Positions 50,667 through 59,563 of a stretch of 64,000 nt of DNA are shown in pieces. Numbering within the stretch: position 1 is the stretch's first letter; every line of letters begins with the position of its first letter. This DNA is from Streptomyces sp. NBC_00236 (GTDB lineage Bacteria; Actinomycetota; Actinomycetes; Streptomycetales; Streptomycetaceae). The stretch lies in NCBI RefSeq assembly GCF_036195045.1, contig NZ_CP108100.1, forward strand, positions 3,472,001 to 3,536,000, given 5' to 3'. The notes below the pieces were generated by a model. That model saw nothing but the letters and a program-made list of their open reading frames with translations, ran no database searches and was not told the DNA's origin. The position numbers and the translations under genes are program-made.

Positions 50667-52402
50667 ACCGTGCTCACCGTCCGGGTGTCGCGGCCGGAAC
50701 GGAGCACCGTCCCGGGGACCGCGCCGGTCACCTTGTCGTCGCGCAGGGTCTCCACCCCGTTGACGCGGACCGACACGATGCCGAGGGCCTTGGAGTCGAG
50801 CCGGGGGCTGTCGCCGGGCAGGTCGTGGACGAGGGTGGCGGGGCCCGCGTCGATGCGTTCGGGGTCGAAGAGCACGAGGTCGGCGTGGAAGCCCTCCTCG
50901 ACGCGGCCGCGGTCGCGGAGGCCGAAGAGGCGGGCCGGGTCGTCGGTCAGCATCTTCACGGCCCGTTCCAGCGGCATGAGCCTGCGGCCGCGCAGGCAGT
51001 CGCCGAGGAAGCGCGTCGTGTACGGGGCGCCGCACATCCGGTCCAGGTGGGCGCCCGCGTCGGAGCCGCCGAGCATGACGTCCTCGTGCTCCCAGGTGCG
51101 CTGCCGCAGCGCCCAGGATTCGGGGTCGTTGTCGGTGGGCATCGGCCACAGCACCGTACGCAGGCCGTCGGCCGCGCAGATCTCGACCAGGCAGTGGAAG
51201 GCGTCCTGGCCGCGTTCGGCCGCGATGTCCCTGACGACCCGGCCGCTGAGGCCCTCGTTCGCCTCGCTGTACGTGTCACCGATGACGTACCGGCCGAAGT
51301 TCGCGAGGCGGCGGAAGACGCCCGCCTCCTTGCTGTCGGCGCGGCGCAGCATCTCGGCACGGGTGTCCGCGTCCCGGAGCCGCTCGATGCGTTCGGGGAC
51401 GGGCAGGGCGAGGATGTCGCCCCAGCCGGGGATCAGGTTGAGGGCGCAGAACGTGCCGAGCGACATGTTCATCGGGGTGAGGATCGGCATCGTCAGCGCC
51501 ACGATGCGGCCGCCCGCGCGACGGGCGCGCTCGCTGGGGATCAGCTGGCGCGGTACGCGTTCGGGGACGGCGGCGTCGATGGTCAGGACGTTCCAGTTGA
51601 GCGGGCGCCCGGCGGCGGCCGTCATGTCGACGAACAGCTCGATCTCGTCGTCGGAGAACTGGTCGAGGCAGCCGGCGACGATCGCCTCGATCTGCGTGCC
51701 CTCGTGCTCGCCGACGGCCCGGGACAGCGCGAGGAGCTCTTCGGGGAGTGCGTGGCGGGAGGCGACCGGCTGTCCGTTGCCGTCGGAGTGGGTGGAGGAC
51801 TGGGTGGTGGACAGGCCCCATGCCCCGGCGTCCATCGCGTCGTGGAACAGGGCCAGCATGGCGTCGAGTTGGGCGGGTGTGGGCTGGCCGCCGACCGCGT
51901 CGGCGCCCATGACGTGGCGGCGCAGGGCGCAGTGGCCGACCATGAACCCGGCGTTCACGGCGATCCGCCCGTCGAGCGCGTCGAGGTACTCGCGGAAGCT
52001 GGACCAGCTCCAGTCGACGCCCTCCTCCAGGGCCTTGAGGGCCATGCCCTCGACCCGCGACATCATGCGCCGGGTGTAGTCGGCGTCCTCGGGCCGGTCC
52101 GGGTGGAGCGGGGCGAGGGTGAACCCGCAGTTGCCGCCGGCGACGGTGGTGACGCCGTGGTTCATCGACGGGGTGGCGTACGGGTCCCAGAAGAGCTGGG
52201 CGTCGTAGTGGGTGTGCGGGTCGACGAACCCGGGCGCGAGGACGAGACCGGTGGCGTCCTCGGAGGTCACGGCCTCCTCCGCGACGGTCCCGGGCTCCGC
52301 GATGACGGCGATGCGGCCGGCCCGGATGCCGAGGTCCGCACGGTAGGAGGGTCCGCCGGTGCCGTCCACGACGGTCGCTCCGCGGATGAGGTGGTCGAGC
52401 AT
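50663..52402 (-). CDS. Amidohydrolase, N-acyl-D-amino-acid deacylase family
   Basis: A 579-residue metal-dependent amidohydrolase. The metal-binding motif is DPHTHYDAQLFWDPYATPS after an N-terminal beta-sandwich part; GGNCGFTLAPL, a conserved metal-cysteine segment, and VMLGGSDAGAHLDRM with the essential aspartate follow. Family members hydrolyse N-acyl-D-amino acids or related cyclic amides. Start ATG at 52402. The substrate is not determined by sequence. Confidence 0.88.
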   Translation of the reverse strand: MLDHLIRGATVVDGTGGPSYRADLGIRAGRIAVIAEPGTVAEEAVTSEDATGLVLAPGFVDPHTHYDAQLFWDPYATPSMNHGVTTVAGGNCGFTLAPLHPDRPEDADYTRRMMSRVEGMALKALEEGVDWSWSSFREYLDALDGRIAVNAGFMVGHCALRRHVMGADAVGGQPTPAQLDAMLALFHDAMDAGAWGLSTTQSSTHSDGNGQPVASRHALPEELLALSRAVGEHEGTQIEAIVAGCLDQFSDDEIELFVDMTAAAGRPLNWNVLTIDAAVPERVPRQLIPSERARRAGGRIVALTMPILTPMNMSLGTFCALNLIPGWGDILALPVPERIERLRDADTRAEMLRRADSKEAGVFRRLANFGRYVIGDTYSEANEGLSGRVVRDIAAERGQDAFHCLVEICAADGLRTVLWPMPTDNDPESWALRQRTWEHEDVMLGGSDAGAHLDRMCGAPYTTRFLGDCLRGRRLMPLERAVKMLTDDPARLFGLRDRGRVEEGFHADLVLFDPERIDAGPATLVHDLPGDSPRLDSKALGIVSVRVNGVETLRDDKVTGAVPGTVLRSGRDTRTVSTV

Positions 52403-52438
52403 GACGGGGTCCCTTTCTCCATGGTCGGTTCTGTTGCG

Positions 52439-52471
52439 CCGGGGTGCGTACGGCCGCGGTACGCACCCCGG
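52439..52471 (-). terminator. Terminator hairpin between the LLM and amidohydrolase genes
   Basis: CCGGGGTGCGTAC and its exact complement form a 13-bp stem with a seven-base loop, so the LLM gene and the amidohydrolase gene are probably separate transcription units. Confidence 0.75.
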
Positions 52472-52510
52472 CTCGCGGAGCGGCGGTCCGGGAAGACGCC
52501 GCCCGTGTGG

Positions 52511-52560
52511 CCGGGGGCGCTGCCCCCGGACCCCCGCTCCTCAATCGCCGGAGGGGCCTG
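52511..52560 (-). repeat. Dispersed streptomycete intergenic repeat
   Basis: On the minus strand GGCCCCTCCGGCGATTGAGG is followed by AGCGGGGGTCCGGGGGCAGCG. From memory this sequence recurs in many Streptomyces intergenic regions just after genes. It contains a GGGGGC/GCCCCC hairpin at 52513-52527 and probably helps terminate the LLM gene. Confidence 0.6.
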
Positions 52561-52563
52561 ATT

Positions 52564-53685
52564 TCATGCCGCGTCGCGGAACCGGGTCGTCCGGTGGACC
52601 GGATCCGTGTCGATCTTCGGGATCACGTGCTCACCGATCAGCTTGATCGAGTTCAGCGTGTCCTCGGGGCTGAGACCGATCGGCAGCCCGAAGCTCAGCT
52701 GGTCCGCTCCCGCCTGCTCCCAGCGACGGCACTGCCCCAGCACCTCGTCCGGGTCGCCGCAGATCATCAGCTCCTCGGCGATCAGGAGCTCGATGATCTC
52801 CTCGGAGTACTCCGGCAGCAGCTCGGGCCACTCCGGGATGCCCTCCGGCCGCGGGAACGTGTCGTGGTAGCGGAACAGCAGCGACTGGAGGTAGTTCAGC
52901 CCGCCGCCCACCGCGATCTCGACGGCCTTCTTGTGGGTCTCGGCGCAGATCGCCGTCGAGGTGACCATCACGTTGTCGTTGACGAAGTCACCGATCGGCT
53001 CGGCGTCCTTGACCGCGTTCTTGTAGGACTCGACGACCCACTCCATGTCGGAGACCTTCTGCACGCTGAAGCCCAGCACGCCGAGGCCCTTCTTCCCGGC
53101 CATGGCGTACGAGGACGGCGAGCCGGCCGCGTACCACATCGCCGGGTGCGACTTCCCGTACGGCTTGGGCAGGATCTTGCGCGGCGGCAGCGACCAGCTC
53201 TTGCCCTGGAAGCCGACGTACTCGTCCTGGAGCCACATCTTGGGGAACTCGGCGATGGTCTCTTCCCAGAGTTCCTTGGTGTGGTTCATGTCGGTGATGC
53301 CCGGCATGAAGCCGAGGATCTCGTGGGTGCCCGCCCCGCGGCCGGAGCCGAACTCGAAGCGGCCCTCCGAGAGGTGGTCCATCATGGCGACCTTCTCGGC
53401 CACCTTCACCGGGTGGTTGACCGGGGCGAGCGGGTTGAAGATGCCGGATCCGAGGTGGATGCGGTCCGTGGCGTGTGCGAGATAGCCCAGGTACACGTCG
53501 TTGGCCGAGAGATGCGAGTACTCCTCCAGGAAGTGGTGCTCGGAGGCCCAGGCGTACTTGAAGCCGGACTTGTCCGCCTGGATGACGTACTCGGTCTCCT
53601 CGATCAGCGCCTTGTGCTCTGCCCCGGGGTCGGCCTTGGCCCGCGCGGCGGGCACGTACCCCTGTACAAAGAGCCCGAATTCCAA
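52564..53685 (-). CDS. LLM-class flavin-dependent oxidoreductase
   Basis: A 373-residue luciferase-like TIM barrel. Typical features are KYAWASEHHFLEEYSHLS, MMDHLSEGRFEFGSGRGAG and the later VVESYKNAVKD region. The length and motifs resemble FMN-dependent alkanal-monooxygenase-type members. Two copies of TGACGG-N3-RTCA sit upstream, one further copy in front of the other LLM gene at 55.6 kb. The substrate is unknown. Confidence 0.88.
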   Translation of the reverse strand: MEFGLFVQGYVPAARAKADPGAEHKALIEETEYVIQADKSGFKYAWASEHHFLEEYSHLSANDVYLGYLAHATDRIHLGSGIFNPLAPVNHPVKVAEKVAMMDHLSEGRFEFGSGRGAGTHEILGFMPGITDMNHTKELWEETIAEFPKMWLQDEYVGFQGKSWSLPPRKILPKPYGKSHPAMWYAAGSPSSYAMAGKKGLGVLGFSVQKVSDMEWVVESYKNAVKDAEPIGDFVNDNVMVTSTAICAETHKKAVEIAVGGGLNYLQSLLFRYHDTFPRPEGIPEWPELLPEYSEEIIELLIAEELMICGDPDEVLGQCRRWEQAGADQLSFGLPIGLSPEDTLNSIKLIGEHVIPKIDTDPVHRTTRFRDAA

Positions 53686-53711
53686 GGGGGTTCACCGTCC
53701 TCAATCGTTTC

Positions 53712-53724
53712 TGACACACCGTCA
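53712..53724. promoter_or_regulatory. Shared operator candidate, copy 1
   Basis: On the minus strand TGACGGTGTGTCA, preceded by AATC as at copy 3. Lies 27 bases upstream of the LLM gene start, a likely repressor position. Confidence 0.6.
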
Positions 53725-53773
53725 GATTCTGATGCGTCCGACTGTTCCACCGACACCCCGACCCGTCAATACC

Positions 53774-53786
53774 TGATGCCCCGTCA
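53774..53786. promoter_or_regulatory. Shared operator candidate, copy 2
   Basis: On the minus strand TGACGGGGCATCA, 62 bp upstream of copy 1, near six helical turns. Confidence 0.5.
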
Positions 53787-53812
53787 GGATCGATCCCCGG
53801 GTCCCGGAACAG

Positions 53813-54598
53813 TCAGAACAGGCTCACTCCCGCCAGCCACCCGCCGTCGATGACGAACGGCTGACCGGTGATGTACGAGGAGTCGTCCGAGGTCAGGAAG
53901 AGCGCGAGCGCCGCCACCTCCTCGGGCCGGCCGATCCGCCCGAGCGGCACCAGCTTCTTGTACAGGGCCCCCACGGCCTCCGCCGTCTCCACCGGGTCGG
54001 CGTCCGGGTCCAGCGCCGCCGGATTGGTCATCGGGGTGTCCACGGCGCCGGGGCACATGGCGTTGACCCGGATGCCCTTCGCGGCCAGCTCCACGGCCGC
54101 CACCTTGGTCAGCCCCAGCACCGCGTGCTTGGTCGCCGCGTACGCGCCGACGAACGCCATGCCGGTCAGACCGGTGTACGAGGAGGTGTTGACGATGGTC
54201 CCGCCACCGGCCGCCTCGATCTCGGGCGCGACGTTCCTGATCCCCAGGAAGGCCCCCACCTGGTTGACCTGCACCACCTGCTGGAACTCCTCCAACGGCG
54301 TGGACACCAGCTCGTTGAAGCGCAGGATGCCCGCGTTGTTGACCAGCCCGTCGATCTTCCCGAACGCGTCCTTGGCGGCGACGACGGCGGACTGCCAGTC
54401 CTCCTCCCGGCTCACGTCCAGGTGCACGAAGAGCGCGGCATCCTCCCCCAGCTCCTTGGCGAGGGCCTCGCCCTGCTCGTCGAGCACGTCGGCGATCACC
54501 ACCCGCGCACCCTCGGCGACGAAGAGCCGCGCCTCCTGCTCACCCTGCCCGCGCGCCGCGCCGCTGATCAGTACGGTCCGCCCGTCCAGCTTGCCCAT
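53813..54598 (-). CDS. SDR-family oxidoreductase (3-hydroxysteroid/FabG-like)
   Basis: A 261-residue classical SDR. Rossmann motif GAARGQG, NNAG at residue about 88, catalytic serine in NTSSYTG, Tyr-X3-Lys in YAATKHA, and PGAVDTPM after it. It lies ten bases upstream of the end of the LLM gene at 54609 and in the same direction; the two probably form one transcript with a substrate alcohol/ketone and the F420 or flavin enzyme. Substrate unknown. Confidence 0.9.
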   Translation of the reverse strand: MGKLDGRTVLISGAARGQGEQEARLFVAEGARVVIADVLDEQGEALAKELGEDAALFVHLDVSREEDWQSAVVAAKDAFGKIDGLVNNAGILRFNELVSTPLEEFQQVVQVNQVGAFLGIRNVAPEIEAAGGGTIVNTSSYTGLTGMAFVGAYAATKHAVLGLTKVAAVELAAKGIRVNAMCPGAVDTPMTNPAALDPDADPVETAEAVGALYKKLVPLGRIGRPEEVAALALFLTSDDSSYITGQPFVIDGGWLAGVSLF

Positions 54599-54608
54599 GG
54601 CCTGACTC

Positions 54609-55571
54609 CTACCTGTCGAGGTTGTCGAGGTTTCCGAGGTGCGGTGCGACTTCGGCGGCGAACGCCGCCATCTGATCGGTCAGTTCACTTCTGCTGCGGC
54701 TGCGGAAGCGCACCTGGATCTGGTGCACCCCCATCGCGCCGTACTCCCGCAGCGACTCCGCGAGGGCCTCCGGCTTCCCGCTGAGCGTGCGCCGCCCCAC
54801 GGACCAGCCCGGCTCCCCCACGTACAGCGGCTCGGTGATGGCCCCGACGACGATCGGCCTGTCCACCCCCGCCGCCTCGCGGAGTGCGTGCAGCCGCCCG
54901 ATCTGCGCGGGCAGCTTCTCCCGGGGGTCCCCCTGCGGCAGCCAGCCGTCCCCCCGCACGGCGGCCCGGCGCACCGCCGCGGGCGACGACCCGCCCACCC
55001 AGACCGGCACCCGCTCCTGGGCGGGCCGGGGCAGCTGCCCGAGCCCGCTGAAGGAGAACCGTTCCCCCTCGAACTCCGGGTACTCCTCGGGCCCGAGCGC
55101 GGCCTTGAGCGCGTCGATGCTCTCGTCGAGCACCCCGCCCCGCCCGTCGAAGTCCGCCCCGAGCGCCTCGAACTCCTCCCGCACGTGCCCGGCGCCGACC
55201 CCTAGGATCAGCCGGCCGCCGCTGAGGTGGTCGAGGGTGGCGTACTGCTTGGCGGTCGCCAGCGGATGCCGCAGCCCGACGACGGCCACATGGCTCATGA
55301 GCAGCACGCGCTCGGTGATCCCCGCGAGGAAGGCGAGCGTGGCGACGGGGTCGTACCAGACGGTGCTCATCGCCCCCGCGAGCCTGCGGGGGATGGCGAC
55401 GTGGTCACAGCTCGCCAGGTAGGTGAACCCGGCCCGGTCGGCGGTGCGGGCGATCTCGGCGAGGTCGGCCGGGGTGGCCCCGGCCTCCCACGGCTCTGCG
55501 TAGATGGCGCTCTGCGACTGGATCGGGAGCTGCATCCCGTACGACAGCGGTCCGGCGGGCGATATCGGCAC
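54609..55571 (-). CDS. LLM-class F420-dependent oxidoreductase
   Basis: A 320-residue luciferase-like TIM barrel of the TIGR03619 group, with TYLASCDHVAIPR, LDHLSGGRLILGVGAGH and RAAVRGDGWLPQGD. The GTG at 55571 is preceded by AAGGAGG at the right distance, better than a longer open frame. Cofactor is likely F420, by family. The promoter carries one copy of TGACGG-N3-RTCA. Confidence 0.88.
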   Translation of the reverse strand: MPISPAGPLSYGMQLPIQSQSAIYAEPWEAGATPADLAEIARTADRAGFTYLASCDHVAIPRRLAGAMSTVWYDPVATLAFLAGITERVLLMSHVAVVGLRHPLATAKQYATLDHLSGGRLILGVGAGHVREEFEALGADFDGRGGVLDESIDALKAALGPEEYPEFEGERFSFSGLGQLPRPAQERVPVWVGGSSPAAVRRAAVRGDGWLPQGDPREKLPAQIGRLHALREAAGVDRPIVVGAITEPLYVGEPGWSVGRRTLSGKPEALAESLREYGAMGVHQIQVRFRSRSRSELTDQMAAFAAEVAPHLGNLDNLDR

Positions 55572-55620
55572 CGAACGGCCTCCTTCCCCTGGAACGGCCT
55601 GGCATGACGGCGCCCGAATC

Positions 55621-55633
55621 TGACGGATCGTCA
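55621..55633. promoter_or_regulatory. Shared operator candidate, copy 3
   Basis: TGACGGATCGTCA with AATC just before it; 14 of 17 bases agree with copy 1 over the extended segment. It lies 50 bases upstream of the second LLM gene. Confidence 0.6.
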
Positions 55634-55772
55634 TATTGCGAGCGGGGTCATCGTCGTACGTGACGCTCCATCAGGCAAGGGCTTCCGGAGAGAAGGGGCT
55701 CAGGGGATCACCGGAGGACCGCCGACCTCCAGGCCCGCGTTCGACTCGGCCGACGGGAACCCGACCCGGCGG

Positions 55773-56078
55773 TCAGGCGGGGAGCACCACGGCGAACCAC
55801 CACAGCGCCAGACCGGACAGGGTGAGGAACAGCACCGTGTTGACCGCCACCGTGAGCCAGAGCCGCAGTTTCCAGGCGGGCCGGATGACCAGGGCCGGCG
55901 CGGCAACCACCAGGGTTGTCGCCCCCAGGGTCACCGCCCACTCCCCCGGGCTCGTCCGGGGGAAGTCACCTCCGGAGAGGCTCGCCCCGACCACCCGCCA
56001 GCTCACCAGAGTCCCGAAGATCCAGACCACCAAGGCCGTCAGGAACGCCAGCGCCGCGTCTTCCCCCGTTACCTTCAT
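55773..56078 (-). CDS. Small membrane protein, three predicted helices
   Basis: A 101-residue protein with hydrophobic segments at residues about 8-27, 47-65 and 72-98. No family recognised. The ATG at 56078 is used; an upstream GTG is possible, and neither has a strong ribosome site. Confidence 0.55.
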   Translation of the reverse strand: MKVTGEDAALAFLTALVVWIFGTLVSWRVVGASLSGGDFPRTSPGEWAVTLGATTLVVAAPALVIRPAWKLRLWLTVAVNTVLFLTLSGLALWWFAVVLPA

Positions 56079-56199
56079 ACAGGAAGCGTGCTCTCCCTCA
56101 CGGCGCCGCGCCTGAGTAGCGGTACTCACTCGCACCGGTCCGCGCCCGGGCGGGCGGCGGAGGACGGGCAGCAGTCACCGCCCCGGCCGCCGCCCCGCC

Positions 56200-58113
56200 C
56201 TACCTCCGGTACAACTCCTCGATCTCCCCCGCGAAGTCCCGCGCGATCGCGTCCCTCTTCAGCTTCAGGGACGGCGTCAGGTGCCCGCCGTCCTCCGTGA
56301 AGTCCACCGGCAGGACCGTGAACTTACGGATCGACTCCGCACGCGAGACCAGACGGTTGGCCTCGTCCACCGCGCGCTGGAGCGCCGCGCGCAAGTCCTC
56401 GTCGTGGACGAGTTCGCGCATCGGGACGTCCTGCTTCTTCTTCATCTGCCGCCAGTGGGACAGGCCGTCCGGCTCCAGGGTGATCAGGGCGGTGATGAAC
56501 GAGCGGTTGTCGCCGACCACCATGCACTGGCTGACCAGCGGGTGCGCGCGCAGCCAGTCCTCCAGCGGGGCCGGGGTGACGTTCTTGCCGCCCGACGTGA
56601 TGATGATGTCCTTCTTGCGGCCGGTGATCGTGAGGTAGCCGTCCTCGTCGAGCGCGCCCAGGTCGCCGGTGGCGAACCAGCCGCCGTCCAGGGCCGGAAC
56701 GGCCGCGCCGCGTTCGGTGTCCCAGTAGCCCTGGAACACCTGGCCGCCGCTGAGCAGTACCTCGCCGTCCTCCCCGATGCGTACGGCGGTGCCCGGCATC
56801 GGCCAGCCCACCGTCCCCAGGCGGGGCTTGAGCGGCGGGGTGACGGTGGCCGCGGCCGTGGTCTCCGTCAGGCCGTAGCCCTCGAAGATCTCGATGCCCG
56901 CGCCCGCGTAGAAGGCGGCGAGCCGGCGGCCCAGCGGGGAGCCGCCGCAGATCGCGTAGCGGACATGGCCGCCCAGCGCCGCCCGGATGCGGCGGTAGAC
57001 CAGCGGGTCGTAGAGCGCGCGGGCCGCCCGCAGGCCGAGGCCGGGGCCGGGGCCCGTGCCGTGTTCGGCTGCCTCGACGGCCTGGCCGTAGCGCTGGGCG
57101 ATCCGGGCGGCCCGGTCGAAGGACGAGGCGCGGCCCATCTTCTCGGCGGTGGCCCGGCCGGTGTTGTAGACCTTCTCCAGGACGTACGGGATCGCCAGCA
57201 GGAACGACGGTTTGAAGCCGGCCAGGTCGGCGAGCAGGTCCTCGGTCCGGATCGACGGGGCGTGACCGAGGCGGACCCGGGCGCGCAGACACCCGATCGC
57301 GACCATCCGGCCGAAGACGTGCGACAGCGGCAGGAACAGGAGGGTGGAGGCGGGGTACTTGCTGACGGATTTGAAGACCGGGTGCAGCAGCTCGATGGCG
57401 TTGTCGACCTCGGCGAAGAAATTCCCGTGCGTCAGGACACAGCCCTTGGGGCGGCCCGTGGTGCCCGAGGTGTAGATGAGCGTGGCCGGGGTCTCCGGCT
57501 CCAGGGTGGCGCGGCGCGCGGCCACGGCGTCGTCGGGGATGTTCTCGCCGAGCTTCTTCAGCCGGCCCAGCGCGCCCGTGTCGAACTGCCAGAGATGCGT
57601 GAGGTCGCCGAGCTGTTTGCGTTCCTGGCTGATGATGCGGCCCTGTTCGGCCGTCTCGACGGCGCAGGCGACCGCACCGGAGTCCTGGAGTATCCAACGG
57701 GCCTGGAAGGCGGACGAGGTCGGGTAAATGGGGACGGTGACCAGACCGGCGGCCCAGGACGCGAAGTCGAGCAGCGTCCACTCGTACGTCGTACGCGCCA
57801 TGATCGCGATGCGGTCGCCGCCCCGCAGGCCCTCCGCGATCAGGCCCTTGGCGACGGCGAGGACCTCGGCCGCGAACTCCGTCGCCGTCACGTCCTGCCA
57901 GCTGCCGTCCGGCTGCTTACGGCTGAGGACGGCGTCCGAGGGAGCCTCGCGGGCGTTGTCGAACGGGATCTCGGCGAGGGAGCCACGGCGCACCGGCTGG
58001 GCGAACGCCGGGACGGACACCTGCTGGACGGTGCCGTCGGCGGCCCTGACCTTCGTCGGCTCGACCAGGACGGGGGTGGACGGGGCGGTGGATGGGGCGG
58101 ATCGCGTGGACAC
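56200..58113 (-). CDS. Long-chain fatty-acid-CoA ligase
   Basis: A 637-residue AMP-forming ligase. The ATP motif is LIYTSGTTGRPKGCVLTH, the A5 motif is EGYGLTETTAAAT, and the A7/A8 motif GWFATGDLGALDEDGYLTIT is followed by GRKKDIIITSGGKNVTP. It activates fatty acids to acyl-CoA for beta-oxidation or lipid synthesis (FadD15-like). The GTG start has GAGGAG six bases upstream. It lies upstream in the same direction only of the next small gene and downstream of the thiolase gene, with which it probably shares physiology. Confidence 0.93.
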   Translation of the reverse strand: MSTRSAPSTAPSTPVLVEPTKVRAADGTVQQVSVPAFAQPVRRGSLAEIPFDNAREAPSDAVLSRKQPDGSWQDVTATEFAAEVLAVAKGLIAEGLRGGDRIAIMARTTYEWTLLDFASWAAGLVTVPIYPTSSAFQARWILQDSGAVACAVETAEQGRIISQERKQLGDLTHLWQFDTGALGRLKKLGENIPDDAVAARRATLEPETPATLIYTSGTTGRPKGCVLTHGNFFAEVDNAIELLHPVFKSVSKYPASTLLFLPLSHVFGRMVAIGCLRARVRLGHAPSIRTEDLLADLAGFKPSFLLAIPYVLEKVYNTGRATAEKMGRASSFDRAARIAQRYGQAVEAAEHGTGPGPGLGLRAARALYDPLVYRRIRAALGGHVRYAICGGSPLGRRLAAFYAGAGIEIFEGYGLTETTAAATVTPPLKPRLGTVGWPMPGTAVRIGEDGEVLLSGGQVFQGYWDTERGAAVPALDGGWFATGDLGALDEDGYLTITGRKKDIIITSGGKNVTPAPLEDWLRAHPLVSQCMVVGDNRSFITALITLEPDGLSHWRQMKKKQDVPMRELVHDEDLRAALQRAVDEANRLVSRAESIRKFTVLPVDFTEDGGHLTPSLKLKRDAIARDFAGEIEELYRR

Positions 58114-58209
58114 GTGAGGCTCCTCGGCATCGGGGTCGGGCGGTTCACCTGGTCCGTCCGGCGGCGGGCCCTGATGCCCGCGCCGGACCGTGCTCAACTT
58201 CTCTACCGG

Positions 58210-59487
58210 TCAGACGCGTTCGAGGATCGCCGTGACCCCCTGGCCGCCCGCCGCACAGACCGAGATCAGCCCGCGGCCCGGGGCATCGCGCTCCGCGAGG
58301 AGCTTGGCCAGGGTGGCGACGATCCGCGCGCCCGTCGCGGCGAACGGGTGCCCGGTGGCGAGGGAGGACCCGGCCACATTGAGCTTCTCCCGGTCGACGG
58401 GCGCCAGCCCCTGCTTCTCCCAGGCGGCCAGCGTGGCCAGCACCTGGGAGGCGAAGGCCTCGTGGACCTCGAAGAGGTCGAAGTCCCGGACGCCGAGCCC
58501 GGCCCGCTCCAGCATCCGCGGCACGGCGTACGCGGGCGCCATCAGCAGCCCGTCCTCGCCGCCCACGTAGTCGACCGCGGCCGTCTCGTACAGCGAGAGG
58601 TACGCCTGCGGCTCCAGACCGTGGCGCTCGGCCCACTCCTCGCTCGCCAGGAGTACGGTCGCGGCGCCGTCCGTGAGCGGCGTCGAGTTGCCCGCGGTCA
58701 TCGTCGCGTCCGGGTGGTCCGCGCCGAACACCGGCTTCAGCGTGGCGAGTTTCTCCACGGTGGAGCCCGGGCGCAGGTTCTGGTCGCGTTCCAGGCCCAG
58801 GTACGGGACGACGAGGTCGTCCAGGAAACCCCGGTCGTACGCGGCGGCGAGCCGCTGGTGGCTGGTGGCGGCGAGCAGGTCCTGCTCCGCGCGGCCGATG
58901 TCCCACTGCCGGGCGGTGACCGCCGCGTGGTCGCCCATCGAGAGGCCGGTGCGGGGTTCGGCGTTGCGCGGGATGTCCGGGACGAGGTGCCGGGGACGTA
59001 CGCCCGCAAGGGCCTTGGCCTTCCCGCCCGTCGACTTCGCACGCCGGGCGGACAGCAGCAGCCTGCGCAGCTCGTCGTTGACGCCGAGCGGCGCGTCGCT
59101 CGTGGTGTCCGCGCCGCCCGCGATCGCGGAGTCGATCGCGCCGAGCATGATCTTGTTGGCGGCGGCGATCACGGCCTGGAGGCCGGTGCCGCACGCCTGC
59201 TGGACGTCGTACGCGGGGGTGCGCGGGTCGAGCCGTGAGCCGAGCACGGTCTCCCGGGCCAGGTTGAAGTCCCGGCTGTGCTTGAGGACCGCGCCCGCGG
59301 CGAACTCGCCGACCCGCTGTCCCTGGAGCCCGAAGCGCTCGACCAGACCGTCCAGCGCGGCGGTGAGCATCTGCTGGTTGGAGGCCTGCGCGTACGGCCC
59401 GTCGGAGCGTGCGAAGGGGATACGGCTGCCACCGATGACCGCGACCCTGCGGGGCTGCGGGAGTGCGAGGGGGATCAACTCGACCAA
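58210..59487 (-). CDS. Acetyl-CoA C-acyltransferase (FadA2-like thiolase)
   Basis: A 425-residue thiolase. The nucleophilic cysteine is in VQQACGTGLQA (near residue 94), the histidine in GHPFAATGAR, and the second cysteine in CAAGGQGV. It cleaves 3-ketoacyl-CoA. It is divergent from the FabG/MaoC pair, the same grouping as Rv0243 (fadA2), Rv0242c (fabG4) and Rv0241c (htdX) in M. tuberculosis. The TTG start is uncertain. Confidence 0.92.
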   Translation of the reverse strand: MVELIPLALPQPRRVAVIGGSRIPFARSDGPYAQASNQQMLTAALDGLVERFGLQGQRVGEFAAGAVLKHSRDFNLARETVLGSRLDPRTPAYDVQQACGTGLQAVIAAANKIMLGAIDSAIAGGADTTSDAPLGVNDELRRLLLSARRAKSTGGKAKALAGVRPRHLVPDIPRNAEPRTGLSMGDHAAVTARQWDIGRAEQDLLAATSHQRLAAAYDRGFLDDLVVPYLGLERDQNLRPGSTVEKLATLKPVFGADHPDATMTAGNSTPLTDGAATVLLASEEWAERHGLEPQAYLSLYETAAVDYVGGEDGLLMAPAYAVPRMLERAGLGVRDFDLFEVHEAFASQVLATLAAWEKQGLAPVDREKLNVAGSSLATGHPFAATGARIVATLAKLLAERDAPGRGLISVCAAGGQGVTAILERV

Positions 59488-59513
59488 CTCATCTCGACCA
59501 ACTCCTGACTCTT

Positions 59514-59535
59514 GAGTAACCTTACTCCAGAGTAA
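59514..59535. promoter_or_regulatory. Overlapping inverted repeats between thiolase and fabG
   Basis: Three hexamer half-sites GAGTAA, TTACTC and GAGTAA spaced by two bases give two overlapping perfect palindromes, in the 76-base divergent promoter region. A related site (10 of 14 bases) is upstream of the TetR gene at 62368-62381, so that TetR protein is the probable binder. Confidence 0.7.
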
Positions 59536-59563
59536 ATCTACGACCGAGCAGGGAGTCTGGACA

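Noticed and set aside
49083..52079. 998-codon open frame antisense to the aldehyde dehydrogenase and amidohydrolase genes
   Set aside because: Arg/Gly/Val-rich shadow of two well-supported genes on the other strand.
56281..59238. 985-codon open frame antisense to the FadD and thiolase genes
   Set aside because: It spans two genes with clear catalytic motifs on the other strand and shows shadow composition.
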